DNA of 59,992 nucleotides, taken from NCBI GenBank assembly GCA_022767515.1, contig JALENK010000019.1, forward strand, positions 1 to 59,992. The letters are read 5' to 3'. The position numbers were made by a program, and so were the translations under genes. The notes below the pieces were generated by a model. The model was given only the letters and a program-made list of their open reading frames with translations, was not told the origin of the DNA and did not search any database. Of this stretch, positions 36,908-45,610 are shown piece after piece; within the stretch, counting starts at the first letter, position 1; each line of letters begins with the position of its first letter. Source of the DNA: Clostridium sp. GTDB lineage: Bacteria; Bacillota; Clostridia; Clostridiales; Clostridiaceae.

Positions 36908-39007
36908 ATGTTAAGAACATTAAGGAATAAGTGGAGTTATTTAGTAGAGAACAAGAAACATTATAGTATATTCTTGTTATTGATTCTAATTAATTTAATT
37001 GCAGTAATAATAGGTACAGTTGTACTTAAGTTAATGCCAGAAAATGCTGATAAAGGATTTTTTGAATGTATGATTGGTGCATTTACAATTATGATAAATC
37101 CATCTGGTAAGTATCAATATGGGGAGTCTAGTATAAGTAGAGTTGTTTCAACATTTGTAGTTATGCTTGGTATGATTTGCTTAACTGGTGGTACAATAGG
37201 TTATGTAAGTAGTATTATTATGTCAATATTAGATAAGTCTAAAAAAAGTATTAGAAAATTAGGTCTAAAAGACCATATAGTAATCGTTAATTGGAATAAT
37301 AGGGTACCTTTATTAATATGTGATTATGTTTATGATGACTATAAGAATACGTATATAGTTGTAATTACTAATGAAGATAAAAATGAGACAATGGATAAAA
37401 TAAAGACAGCTCTGAGGAAAAAGGGATTTAGTAAATTTAAAAATGTCATAGTTAGAAATTGTGATGTTATGTCAGAAGTTGCATTAGATGAGGTTTCTCT
37501 TAACTATGCAAAGTCAGTAATTATTATGTCACCAGATACCAAAGAGGATGAACATATTGCAGGTTTTATGGTTTCTAAGCAATATATGCATATATATTCT
37601 TACTTAAGAAAAGAAGAGTATTTTAAGTTAAGAGAAAAAGAGGGATTTGGACCATTAAATATTGTAGTTGAGGCTACAAATGAAAAATCATATAAGCTAA
37701 TAAATGAATATAGGAAAAATGATAATAATAGTCATATTAATTCTTTAGCTGTTAATTACAAGCAGATTATGGGTAAAGTTCTAGGTATAGTTACATTGAT
37801 GCCATCATTAAATACAGCACTTCAGCAATTATTCTCATTTATAGGTATCGAATTGTATGTTATTGAAAAGGATGATAGGAATAAAGATTTATCTATTTAT
37901 CAGGAAATGCAGCTTCATAAAAGTGCTATGCCAATATTTGATTTAGGAGATAAATATAGAGTATATATAGCAGAAAATGAAGAGTGTATTTTTGATTCGT
38001 TCTATAGAGAAAGAAAAGAAAAGTTACTTAGGGATAAAGACTGTTTTACAAAAGATAATAAAGTGAAATTAGCTAAATATTTACCTTCAAATTTAATTAA
38101 AGACAAGAAAATAATAATTATAGGTTCAAATGAAAAGTTGCCTTATATACTAGAAAGCATTGCTTGTTATAATAAAGAATATAAGGATGGGAATGTACAA
38201 GCGGTACTATTAGATATAAAGGATAATAAGGAAAAAATTTCAACTTATTATGCAGATTCAAAATATGATAGTGTTCTGCATCCTAATGAAAATAAGCCTA
38301 TAATTCTGGATAATCCGTATGAATTGGAACAATATGTATTAAGTAATGTTGAAAACATAGATTCAGTTCTATTTTTATCAGAAGATACGAATATAGAAGA
38401 GTTAGTAGATGAAAATCCTTTGGTATTTTGGAGTAAGCTTAATAATTTAAGAGCTAAGGATATAAATAACAAGCCATTAAGAAATTATGTTATTGAGCTT
38501 AGAGAACAGAAGCATCTAGATATAATTGAAGCAGAAACTATAGACCAGTTAATGCTTAGTGATAAATTCTTAAGTCAGCTTTATGCACAGCTTTCAATTA
38601 ATCCATTAAGATTAAGCATTATAAAGGATATGATAACATACGAAGGCGATTTGGCATCAATGGATGATAACAATGAATTTGAAAATAATTGTAACTGTTT
38701 CGCTATAAAAGCTAGTAATATGTTTAAGAAATATTTTAGTGATAGTAAAAAGGATAAAATTGAATTTTCAAGTAAGAGAGAACTTATAATTAAAGTAATG
38801 GATATGACAGATAATGAGTATATGCCAATTGGAGTGGTATTCCCAGAAGATTCACCACAGGCATATTTATTTTCTAAGTGTGATAAAGATGAGAAAGGTA
38901 GCTTAGATGATGCTTTATTGTATGATATGAATGATGTTAAAAAGGATAATAACAATATAATAACCATTACAAAAGATGATGAACTAGTAGTTTTACATTT
39001 TGACTAA
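36908..39007 (+). CDS. CASTOR/POLLUX-type ion channel protein
   Basis: A 699-residue membrane protein. Two transmembrane helices (about 20-42 and 75-102) flank a pore-loop-like segment (CMIGAFTIMINPSGKY). Two RCK/TrkA-N-like domains follow; the first starts LKDHIVIVNWN (about 121-131), where plant CASTOR/POLLUX proteins have the same pattern, and the second starts KKIIIIGSNEKLPYILESI (about 399). Plant members are nuclear-envelope cation channels in symbiosis; bacterial ones are little studied. Own extended -10 (TGTTAAAAT at 36843-36851). Ion selectivity cannot be read from the sequence. Confidence 0.75.
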   Translation: MLRTLRNKWSYLVENKKHYSIFLLLILINLIAVIIGTVVLKLMPENADKGFFECMIGAFTIMINPSGKYQYGESSISRVVSTFVVMLGMICLTGGTIGYVSSIIMSILDKSKKSIRKLGLKDHIVIVNWNNRVPLLICDYVYDDYKNTYIVVITNEDKNETMDKIKTALRKKGFSKFKNVIVRNCDVMSEVALDEVSLNYAKSVIIMSPDTKEDEHIAGFMVSKQYMHIYSYLRKEEYFKLREKEGFGPLNIVVEATNEKSYKLINEYRKNDNNSHINSLAVNYKQIMGKVLGIVTLMPSLNTALQQLFSFIGIELYVIEKDDRNKDLSIYQEMQLHKSAMPIFDLGDKYRVYIAENEECIFDSFYRERKEKLLRDKDCFTKDNKVKLAKYLPSNLIKDKKIIIIGSNEKLPYILESIACYNKEYKDGNVQAVLLDIKDNKEKISTYYADSKYDSVLHPNENKPIILDNPYELEQYVLSNVENIDSVLFLSEDTNIEELVDENPLVFWSKLNNLRAKDINNKPLRNYVIELREQKHLDIIEAETIDQLMLSDKFLSQLYAQLSINPLRLSIIKDMITYEGDLASMDDNNEFENNCNCFAIKASNMFKKYFSDSKKDKIEFSSKRELIIKVMDMTDNEYMPIGVVFPEDSPQAYLFSKCDKDEKGSLDDALLYDMNDVKKDNNNIITITKDDELVVLHFD

Positions 39008-39009
39008 TA

Positions 39010-39054
39010 ATGGATGTCGAATTAGCAAGTTTTTATTGTTAATTCGACATCCAT
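39010..39054 (+). terminator. 19-bp hairpin after the channel gene
   Basis: ATGGATGTCGAATTAGCAA (39010-39028) pairs with 39036-39054 almost perfectly (one G-T pair) over a 7-nt loop. The T-run after it is short, but the stem is very stable. Confidence 0.75.
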
Positions 39055-39078
39055 TTATCATTTAGTAACAAAACTTAA

Positions 39079-39107
39079 TTGACACTTATAATTAATTGGT
39101 ATATACT
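39079..39107 (+). promoter_or_regulatory. Sigma-A promoter of the thioesterase/ligase pair
   Basis: TTGACA (39079-39084), a 17-bp spacer and TATACT (39102-39107). It leaves a leader of about 100 nt, AT-rich, with no clear structure. Confidence 0.8.
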
Positions 39108-39210
39108 TTAACACGTAGTATAAAAAACTATATGATACGATATATATATATTAGGGAGATAAGGTTAATTTAATTATAATTTTATAATAAAATTATGGAG
39201 GATTCTGTTT

Positions 39211-39636
39211 ATGAAGGAAAAAAATGAACTTATGCCTTATGAGAGAGAAGTATTTTATTATGAAACAGATAAAATGGGCATTGTACATCATTCTAATTAT
39301 GTAAAGTGGCTTGAAGAAGCAAGAAATAATTTTATGGTTCAAATCGGTTATCCATTTGATAAGGTTGAAAATGAAAATTTAATGGTTCCTGTACTTGATG
39401 TATATTGTAAATATATTAAGGCATTTAGATTTGGAGATTCTTTTTCAATTCGTTTGATTCCAAAGGGATTTAATGGATTAAGATTTTCAATGGATTATGA
39501 AATAAGAAATAAGTCTAATGGAGAAATCTATGCGACAGGTTCTTCTAGTCATTGTTTTGTTAATAATGATATGAAACTTGTAAATTTAAGAAAAACGAAT
39601 TTAAATATATATGAAACATTCAAAAAATATTTTTAA
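39211..39636 (+). CDS. Acyl-CoA thioesterase (4HBT hotdog fold)
   Basis: A 141-residue hotdog-fold thioesterase of the YbgC/4HBT type. YYETDKMGIVHHSNYVKWLEEAR carries the active-site Asp and the helix start. It would hydrolyse an acyl-CoA. Directly followed by an acyl-CoA ligase gene 17 nt downstream, so the pair may balance free and CoA-bound short- or branched-chain acids. GGAGG lies upstream of the ATG. Confidence 0.85.
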   Translation: MKEKNELMPYEREVFYYETDKMGIVHHSNYVKWLEEARNNFMVQIGYPFDKVENENLMVPVLDVYCKYIKAFRFGDSFSIRLIPKGFNGLRFSMDYEIRNKSNGEIYATGSSSHCFVNNDMKLVNLRKTNLNIYETFKKYF

Positions 39637-39653
39637 TTATTATGAGGTGTCAC

Positions 39654-41321
39654 ATGGAAAATAAATTTGTAGAAAAATATATGTCAGTTGTAGAAAATGA
39701 AAGAGGAGAATTAGTAAGCATTTCATTTAAAAATGATGATAAATTTAATTTTGCTTATGATGTTGTAGATGAACTGGCAAAAGAATCACCTAATAAATTA
39801 GCAATGTTATTTCTTTCAAGAAAACAAGAAGAAAGAAGATTTTCATTTAAGGAGATGAGTGATTACTCTTCAAAGGCTGCAAATTACTTTAAATCTTTAG
39901 GAATTAAAAAGGGAGATAAAGTAATGCTTGTTTTAAAGAGACATTATCAATTTTGGTTTGCACTATTAGGTTTACATAAGATAGGAGCTATAGCTATACC
40001 AACTTCTTTTCTTATTGTTGAACAGGACTTTATGCAAAGAATTGAAGCAGGAGAGGTTAAGGCAATAATTTCAACTTCTGATCAAAATCTTACAAGCACA
40101 ATAGATTCGGCTGATAAAAAGCTTAATAATCCTCTTCAAATAAAGATTGTAGTAGGTAAGGAAACAGAAGGATGGAGTAATTTTGATTCTGAGATTGAAA
40201 AGTATTCAGATGAATATATAAGACCAGAAGGTGAAGAAAATAGTGGAGGAGATGATCCAATGCTTATGTTCTTTACATCAGGAACTACTGGTTATCCTAA
40301 GATGACCCTTCACAACTTTAAATATCCGCTTGGACATTATGTTACTGCTAAGTATTGGAATCAAGTAAAGGAGGATGGAATACACTTTACTATTTCAGAT
40401 ACTGGATGGGGAAAAGCTGTATGGGGAAAGATTTATGGACAATGGCTATGTAAGGCTGCTATACTTACATATAATTTTGATGAGTTTAATGCAAAAGAGA
40501 TATTAAAAATAATAGAAAAGTATAAAATAACAACATTCTGTGCACCTCCAACAATGTATAGAGTACTTATAAGAATGGATTTATCAAAGTATGATTTATC
40601 ATCATTGACAAATGTAAATACTGCAGGAGAGGCAATGAATCCAGAGGTATTTAATAAATTTTATGACTCTACTGGATTAAAGATAATGGAGGGATTCGGT
40701 CAAACAGAAACTACATTAACAATTGGTAATCTAGTAGGAATGGAACCAAAGCCAGGTTCAATGGGAAAACCAAATCCTCAATATAAGATTGAAATACTTT
40801 TACCAAATGGAGAAGTAGCAGGAACTAATGAAGAAGGTGAAATCTCAATAGCTATTGATGAGGGCGTTCCAGATGGATTATTTGAAGGCTATTATAAGGC
40901 AGAGGATAAAAATAAAGAGGTTTGGTATGATGGTTACTATCATACTGGTGATGTGGCATATAAAGATGAGGATGGCTATATTTGGTATGTAGGAAGAGTG
41001 GATGATGTTATTAAATCATCTGGTTATAGAGTAGGACCTTTTGAAATTGAAAATGAAATTATGAAGCTTCCAAGTGTTTTAGAATGTGCTGTAACACCAG
41101 TTCCAGATAAGGTTAGAGGACAAGCAATTAAAGCAACCATAGTTCTTAATAAGGGGTATGAGCCTACAGAAGAATTGAAAAGAGAAATGTTTATATATTT
41201 TAATCATAATTTAGCAAATTATAAGAGACCAAGATATATTGAGTTTGTTAAAGAAATGCCTAAAACAACAAGTGGTAAAATAAAAAGAGTAGATATTAAA
41301 AATAGAGATTGGAATAAATAA
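39654..41321 (+). CDS. AMP-forming acyl-CoA synthetase
   Basis: A 555-residue ANL-family ligase. The ATP motif MLMFFTSGTTGYPKM is at about 203-217. MEGFGQTETT, YHTGDVAYKDEDGYIWYVGRVDDVIKSSGYRVGPFEIE and the C-terminal lysine motif TTSGKIKRVDIKNRD follow. The pattern is that of medium-chain (ACSM-like) or acetyl-type enzymes; the substrate cannot be fixed by eye. The ATG at 39654 has GAGGTG 4 nt upstream. Confidence 0.88.
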   Translation: MENKFVEKYMSVVENERGELVSISFKNDDKFNFAYDVVDELAKESPNKLAMLFLSRKQEERRFSFKEMSDYSSKAANYFKSLGIKKGDKVMLVLKRHYQFWFALLGLHKIGAIAIPTSFLIVEQDFMQRIEAGEVKAIISTSDQNLTSTIDSADKKLNNPLQIKIVVGKETEGWSNFDSEIEKYSDEYIRPEGEENSGGDDPMLMFFTSGTTGYPKMTLHNFKYPLGHYVTAKYWNQVKEDGIHFTISDTGWGKAVWGKIYGQWLCKAAILTYNFDEFNAKEILKIIEKYKITTFCAPPTMYRVLIRMDLSKYDLSSLTNVNTAGEAMNPEVFNKFYDSTGLKIMEGFGQTETTLTIGNLVGMEPKPGSMGKPNPQYKIEILLPNGEVAGTNEEGEISIAIDEGVPDGLFEGYYKAEDKNKEVWYDGYYHTGDVAYKDEDGYIWYVGRVDDVIKSSGYRVGPFEIENEIMKLPSVLECAVTPVPDKVRGQAIKATIVLNKGYEPTEELKREMFIYFNHNLANYKRPRYIEFVKEMPKTTSGKIKRVDIKNRDWNK

Positions 41322-41324
41322 TAC

Positions 41325-41353
41325 TTGAAAAATAGCAAACTTATAAGTATAAT
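41325..41353 (+). promoter_or_regulatory. Promoter of the riboflavin operon
   Basis: TTGAAA (41325-41330), a 17-bp spacer and TATAAT (41348-41353), about 20 nt before the FMN riboswitch. Confidence 0.8.
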
Positions 41354-41374
41354 GGATTGTGTAATTGAATATTA

Positions 41375-41487
41375 AATCTTCAGGGTAAGGTGTAATTCCT
41401 AACCGGTGGTATAGCCCACGAGCTTAATTCAAGCATGACTTGGTGTAATTCCAAGGCCGACAGTACAGTCTGGATGAAAGAAGATAT
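41375..41487 (+). promoter_or_regulatory. FMN riboswitch (RFN element)
   Basis: The RFN core is complete: TCTTCAGGGTAAGGTG, CCTAACCGGTGGTATAGCCC, ACTTGGTGTAATTCCAAGGC, CCGACAGTACAGTCTGGATG and AAAGAAGA closing helix P1 with TCTTC. It binds FMN and turns down the downstream rib genes. Two terminators follow before ribD. Confidence 0.97.
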
Positions 41488-41511
41488 TATTTGTATGGTA
41501 TGTTATTAATT

Positions 41512-41551
41512 ATCCCTGGAATATATTTATTCTAGGGATTTTATATTTTAT
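41512..41551 (+). terminator. First terminator after the FMN riboswitch
   Basis: ATCCCTGGAATA (41512-41523) pairs with TATTCTAGGGAT (41528-41539), 12 bp with one wobble, followed by TTTTATATTTTA. The probable expression platform. Confidence 0.85.
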
Positions 41552-41559
41552 GCAAATTT

Positions 41560-41597
41560 AAACTCTGTATGGTTTTTATTCATTCAGAGTTTTTTTA
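41560..41597 (+). terminator. Second, tandem terminator before ribD
   Basis: AAACTCTG (41560-41567) pairs with CAGAGTTT (41585-41592), with ATG/CAT inside, followed by T7. It adds a second checkpoint or reinforces the first. Confidence 0.8.
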
Positions 41598-41612
41598 TTT
41601 GGGGTGATATGT

Positions 41613-42716
41613 TTGAATGAAAAAGATTTTATGCTTAGAGCAATTTCACTTGCAACTAAGGGAACAGGAAATACAAGTCCTAATCCATTAGTGGGTGCGG
41701 TTATAGTTAAGGATGGCAAGATAATTGCTGAAGGTTATCATGAAAAATATGGAGAATTGCATGCAGAGAGAAATGCTATAAAATCTGCAAAAGAAAGCTT
41801 AGAAGGGGCAACTATGTATGTTACACTTGAACCTTGCTGTCATTATGGAAAAACGCCACCATGTACAGAAGCGATAATTGAAAATAAGATAGCTAAAGTA
41901 GTAATTGGTTCAAGAGACCCAAATGAGAAGGTCAGTGGAAAGGGAGTAAGAATTCTTAAAGAAGCTGGGATTGAAGTTGTTGAAGACTTTATGAAAGAGG
42001 AATGTGATAAGTTAAATGATGTATTTTTTCATTATATAACTACAAAAAGACCTTATGTGGTAATGAAGTATGCAATGACGGTAGATGGAAAGATATGTAC
42101 ATCTAGTGGTGAGTCTAAGTGGATAACAGGAGAGGACTCGAGGAAGTATGTTCACTATTTAAGACATAAATATAAGGGGATAATGGTAGGAAGAGCTACA
42201 GTGGAAAAGGATAACCCTATGCTTAACTGTAGAATGGAAAATGGAGTTAACCCAATACGAATTATATGTGATAGTAATCTGAAAATTGATATGAATTCTA
42301 ATATTGTAAAAACAGCAAAACAAATTGAAACGATAATTGCTTGTATTAAAGGTAATAATAATATTGATGGTAAGAAGAAATTGCTTGAAAATGAAGGAAT
42401 TAAAGTTATTGAGGTTGCATCAAAGGAAGGCAAGATAGATTTACAAGAGCTAATGGAAAAGCTTGGAGAAATGAAGATTGATAGCATACTTCTTGAAGGT
42501 GGAGCAGAATTAAACTTTAGTGCAATTAATCAGAAAATAGTAAATAAAGTTTTAGTATTTATTGCACCTAAATTATTAGGAGGAAAGGAGGCTAAGAGTC
42601 CTATTTCTGGCAGAGGAATCGAAAAACTTTCAGAATGTGTAAATTTGAGTGAGCCTAAGATTACTACTTTTAAAGAAGATATTTTAATAGAATATTCAGT
42701 AAAAAAGGAGGAATAG
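41613..42716 (+). CDS. ribD: Riboflavin biosynthesis deaminase/reductase RibD
   Basis: A 367-residue bifunctional enzyme. The N-terminal deaminase domain (1-145) has HAERNAI and PCCHYGKTPPC, the zinc ligands. The C-terminal reductase domain has KYAMTVDGKICTSSGESKWITG and ends with LLEGGAELNFSA. It does steps two and three of the pathway. TTG start at 41613 behind GGGGTGAT. Under FMN riboswitch control. Confidence 0.95.
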   Translation: MNEKDFMLRAISLATKGTGNTSPNPLVGAVIVKDGKIIAEGYHEKYGELHAERNAIKSAKESLEGATMYVTLEPCCHYGKTPPCTEAIIENKIAKVVIGSRDPNEKVSGKGVRILKEAGIEVVEDFMKEECDKLNDVFFHYITTKRPYVVMKYAMTVDGKICTSSGESKWITGEDSRKYVHYLRHKYKGIMVGRATVEKDNPMLNCRMENGVNPIRIICDSNLKIDMNSNIVKTAKQIETIIACIKGNNNIDGKKKLLENEGIKVIEVASKEGKIDLQELMEKLGEMKIDSILLEGGAELNFSAINQKIVNKVLVFIAPKLLGGKEAKSPISGRGIEKLSECVNLSEPKITTFKEDILIEYSVKKEE

Positions 42717-42718
42717 GT

Positions 42719-43369
42719 TTGTTTACAGGAATAATTGAAGAAGTGGGAACTGTAAAGGAAATGGGAATAAAAAATGGCTGTGGAAATTTAGTCATTAGAG
42801 CAGACAAGGTACTTAAGCCAGTTTGTATTGGAGACAGTATTGCTGTAAATGGGGTCTGCTTAACAGTCAATTCCTTTAATGAATATGAGTTTGCTGTTGA
42901 TGTTATGGCTGAGACTGTAAGAAAAACTAATTTAGCTTTATTAAAGGCGGGAAGTAAGGTTAATCTTGAAAGAGCAATGCAAGTAGGTGGAAGGTTTGGT
43001 GGACACATTGTGTCAGGACATGTTGATGGCATTGGAAAAGTTATAGATATAAAACAAGAAAAAAATGCAGTTTGGGTTAGGATTCAGGCAGAAAAAAATA
43101 TAATAGATTTGATTGTAAATAAGGGTTCTGTAACCTTAGATGGAATAAGCTTAACTGTAGCAAAGCTTGAAAAGGATAGCTTTAGCGTATCAATTATTCC
43201 CCACACTGCAAAAAGTACTACAATATTAAGCAAAAAAATAAATGACGTGATAAATATAGAAAATGATATGATTGGAAAATATGTTAAAAGCTTTATGGAT
43301 AAAGTTTCAGAAAAAAATACTAAAAGCAAAATAACAACAGATTTTTTATCAGCTAATGGCTTTATGTAG
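42719..43369 (+). CDS. ribE: Riboflavin synthase alpha subunit
   Basis: 216 residues with two repeated lumazine-binding barrels, starting FTGIIEEVGTV and GGHIVSGHVDGIGKV. It dismutates two lumazines to riboflavin and a pyrimidine. TTG start at 42719 behind AGGAGGA, 2 nt after ribD, so translation is coupled. A C-terminal tail (KNTKSKITTDFLSANGFM) is typical. Confidence 0.96.
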   Translation: MFTGIIEEVGTVKEMGIKNGCGNLVIRADKVLKPVCIGDSIAVNGVCLTVNSFNEYEFAVDVMAETVRKTNLALLKAGSKVNLERAMQVGGRFGGHIVSGHVDGIGKVIDIKQEKNAVWVRIQAEKNIIDLIVNKGSVTLDGISLTVAKLEKDSFSVSIIPHTAKSTTILSKKINDVINIENDMIGKYVKSFMDKVSEKNTKSKITTDFLSANGFM

Positions 43370-43378
43370 GAGGTATAG

Positions 43379-44587
43379 ATGAACAAGTTTAATACAGTGC
43401 AGGAAGCACTAGAAGATTTAAAAAATGGAAAAGTAATAATAGTAACTGATGATGAAGATAGAGAAAATGAAGGTGATTTTATTTGTGCAGCAGAATTTGC
43501 AACACAGGAAAATGTTAATCTTATGGCATCTGTTGCTAAAGGATTAATATGTATGCCTATGAATAGTAAAATTGCTGAAAGCTTAGGTCTATCTCAAATG
43601 GTTGAAAATAATACAGATAATCATTGTACAGCATTTACAGTATCTATTGACCATATTGATACCACAACAGGAATTTCAGCAGTTGAACGTTCACTAACTG
43701 CAAGAAAGTGTGTTGAAGATGGTGCTAAACCAGAGGATTTTAGAAGACCTGGGCATATGTTTCCTTTAGTAGCTGTCAAGGGTGGAGTGTTGAGTAGAAA
43801 TGGACATACAGAAGCTACAGTAGACTTAATGAGACATGCAGGACTTAAAGAATGTGGATTATGTTGCGAGATTATGGATGATGATGGAACTATGATGAGA
43901 GGAGAAAAGCTTTGGGAGCTTGCTAAAAAGTATGACTTGAAGTTTATCACTATAAAATCTCTTCAGGATTATTGCAGAATACATGATAATCATGTTAAAT
44001 CAGAGGCTGTAGCTAAGATGCCTACTGAATATGGAGATTTTGTAATTCATGGTTATGTAAATGATATTACAGGTGAGCATCATATTGCTCTTGTAAAGGG
44101 AGATATAGGTGATGGTGAAGATATACTTTGCAGAGTACATTCTGAATGTTTAACTGGTGATGTTTTTGGTTCAAGAAGATGTGATTGTGGACTTCAATTA
44201 AAGAAAGCAATGGAGATGATTGAGAAGGAAGGAAGAGGAATACTACTTTATATGCGTCAAGAAGGAAGAGGTATAGGTTTAATAAATAAATTGAAGGCCT
44301 ATGTTCTTCAAGAACAAGGTTATGATACTGTTGAAGCAAATGAAAAGCTTGGATTTGCACCAGATTTAAGAGAATATTGGGTCGGAGCACAGATATTAAA
44401 GGATTTAGGAGTTAAGTCGCTTAATATAATGACAAATAATCCAAATAAAATATATCAGCTAGAAGATTTTAATATAAAAATAAATAATAGAATACCAATA
44501 GAAATTGCCCCACAAGAAAATGACTTTAAATATTTAAAAACTAAACAAGAAAAAATGGGACATATATTTCAAGAAATTTTAAAATAA
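43379..44587 (+). CDS. ribBA: RibBA: DHBP synthase / GTP cyclohydrolase II
   Basis: A 402-residue two-domain enzyme. DHBP synthase (1-200) has [11 protein letters not shown] and RPGHMFPL, and forms the four-carbon unit. GTP cyclohydrolase II has the zinc motif [18 protein letters not shown] and RQEGRGIGL; it opens GTP. Supplies both precursors to the pathway. Start ATG 43379 behind AGGAGG. Confidence 0.97.
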   Translation: MNKFNTVQEALEDLKNGKVIIVTDDEDRENEGDFICAAEFATQENVNLMASVAKGLICMPMNSKIAESLGLSQMVENNTDNHCTAFTVSIDHIDTTTGISAVERSLTARKCVEDGAKPEDFRRPGHMFPLVAVKGGVLSRNGHTEATVDLMRHAGLKECGLCCEIMDDDGTMMRGEKLWELAKKYDLKFITIKSLQDYCRIHDNHVKSEAVAKMPTEYGDFVIHGYVNDITGEHHIALVKGDIGDGEDILCRVHSECLTGDVFGSRRCDCGLQLKKAMEMIEKEGRGILLYMRQEGRGIGLINKLKAYVLQEQGYDTVEANEKLGFAPDLREYWVGAQILKDLGVKSLNIMTNNPNKIYQLEDFNIKINNRIPIEIAPQENDFKYLKTKQEKMGHIFQEILK

Positions 44588-44602
44588 AGGAGAAGATAAA
44601 AA

Positions 44603-45064
44603 GTGAAAGTATTAGAAGGAAAATTAGTAGCAGAAGGAATAAAGATAGGGATAGTTGCAGCAAGATTCAATGAATTTATTGTAAGTAAGCTATTAGGTGG
44701 AGCAAAGGATTGCTTAACTCGTCATGGAGTTGAAGATGATAATATTACAGTGGCTTGGGTTCCAGGTGCATTTGAAATTCCATTGATTGCAGATAAAATG
44801 GCTAAAACAAACAAATATGATGCAATAATTTGTCTTGGAACAGTTATAAGAGGACAAACTTCTCATTATGATTATGTATGTAATGAGGTTTCAAAAGGAA
44901 TAGCAACAGTTGGTTTACAGACAGGAGTACCAGTTTTATTTGGAGTTGTTACAACAGAAAATATAGAACAAGCAATAGAAAGAGCAGGAACAAAAGCTGG
45001 AAATAAAGGATATGATGCGGCTTTATCTGCAATAGAAATGGTTAATTTAATAAAAAATATTTAA
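44603..45064 (+). CDS. ribH: 6,7-dimethyl-8-ribityllumazine synthase
   Basis: A 153-residue lumazine synthase subunit that forms 60-mer or smaller shells. It has [47 protein letters not shown] and the C-terminal [17 protein letters not shown] start at 44603, behind AAGGAGA. Last gene of the rib operon. Confidence 0.97.
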   Translation: MKVLEGKLVAEGIKIGIVAARFNEFIVSKLLGGAKDCLTRHGVEDDNITVAWVPGAFEIPLIADKMAKTNKYDAIICLGTVIRGQTSHYDYVCNEVSKGIATVGLQTGVPVLFGVVTTENIEQAIERAGTKAGNKGYDAALSAIEMVNLIKNI

Positions 45065-45078
45065 TTATTATAAAAATA

Positions 45079-45087
45079 TGATATAAT
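45079..45087 (+). promoter_or_regulatory. Extended -10 promoter of the DUF3592-type gene
   Basis: TGA-TATAAT (45079-45087) about 30 nt before the next ATG. Confidence 0.6.
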
Positions 45088-45119
45088 TTTTATAACATAT
45101 TTTTTAGAGGTGTATAATA

Positions 45120-45500
45120 ATGGAAATATTTGATGTTGTATTAGCCATAATAATTATTATTTGTGGAGTTTTGTATATTTTAAATAGAAAGCATTGTAAT
45201 GTCGAAGTTGAAGGCACATGTATTGAAAATGAAAGAAAACTACCAGGAAAAAAAGATAGAAGTGAAAAAATAGCAAAATTTACTTATCGTTACAAAGATA
45301 AACGTTATAGTGAGTGGAGTATGGATGCTATAGGAAAAAATGGTATACAATATGAAGTAGGAAAAAAATATTCAATAATGATTAATCCTAAAAAGCCTGT
45401 AGAAATTAGAACTTATAAAGTAATAGACAAGCTTTCGATATGTTTAATGGTAGCAATGTTATTGTTGATAATATGGTTTGTTTATGATTTGTTATTATAA
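45120..45500 (+). CDS. Small DUF3592-type membrane protein
   Basis: 126 residues. One transmembrane helix at each end (about 5-22 and 104-124) with a beta-rich extracytoplasmic or cytosolic domain between them (AKFTYRYKDKRYSE ... YSIMINPKKPVEIRTYK), the DUF3592 pattern. No known function. It stands between ribH and the HD-GYP gene, with its own promoter and terminator. Confidence 0.6.
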   Translation: MEIFDVVLAIIIIICGVLYILNRKHCNVEVEGTCIENERKLPGKKDRSEKIAKFTYRYKDKRYSEWSMDAIGKNGIQYEVGKKYSIMINPKKPVEIRTYKVIDKLSICLMVAMLLLIIWFVYDLLL

Positions 45501-45503
45501 GTT

Positions 45504-45550
45504 AAAAGAAATAATCTTTAAAATTTATATTAGAGATTATTTCTTTTTTT
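45504..45550 (+). terminator. Terminator after the DUF3592-type gene
   Basis: AAAAGAAATAATCT (45504-45517) pairs perfectly with AGATTATTTCTTTT (45534-45547) over a 16-nt loop, ending in a T-run. Confidence 0.85.
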
Positions 45551-45570
45551 ATAAAAATGAATATATATTA

Positions 45571-45579
45571 TGATATAAT
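45571..45579 (+). promoter_or_regulatory. Extended -10 promoter of the HD-GYP gene
   Basis: TGA-TATAAT (45571-45579). It lies downstream of an in-frame ATG at 45557, which rules that ATG out as the start. Confidence 0.65.
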
Positions 45580-45610
45580 AAATTTAAAGATAGCTTTAGG
45601 TGGTGAAATT

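Noticed and set aside
44067-44390. Antisense open frame within ribBA
   Set aside because: Low-complexity Leu/His-rich translation opposite conserved GTP cyclohydrolase II motifs.
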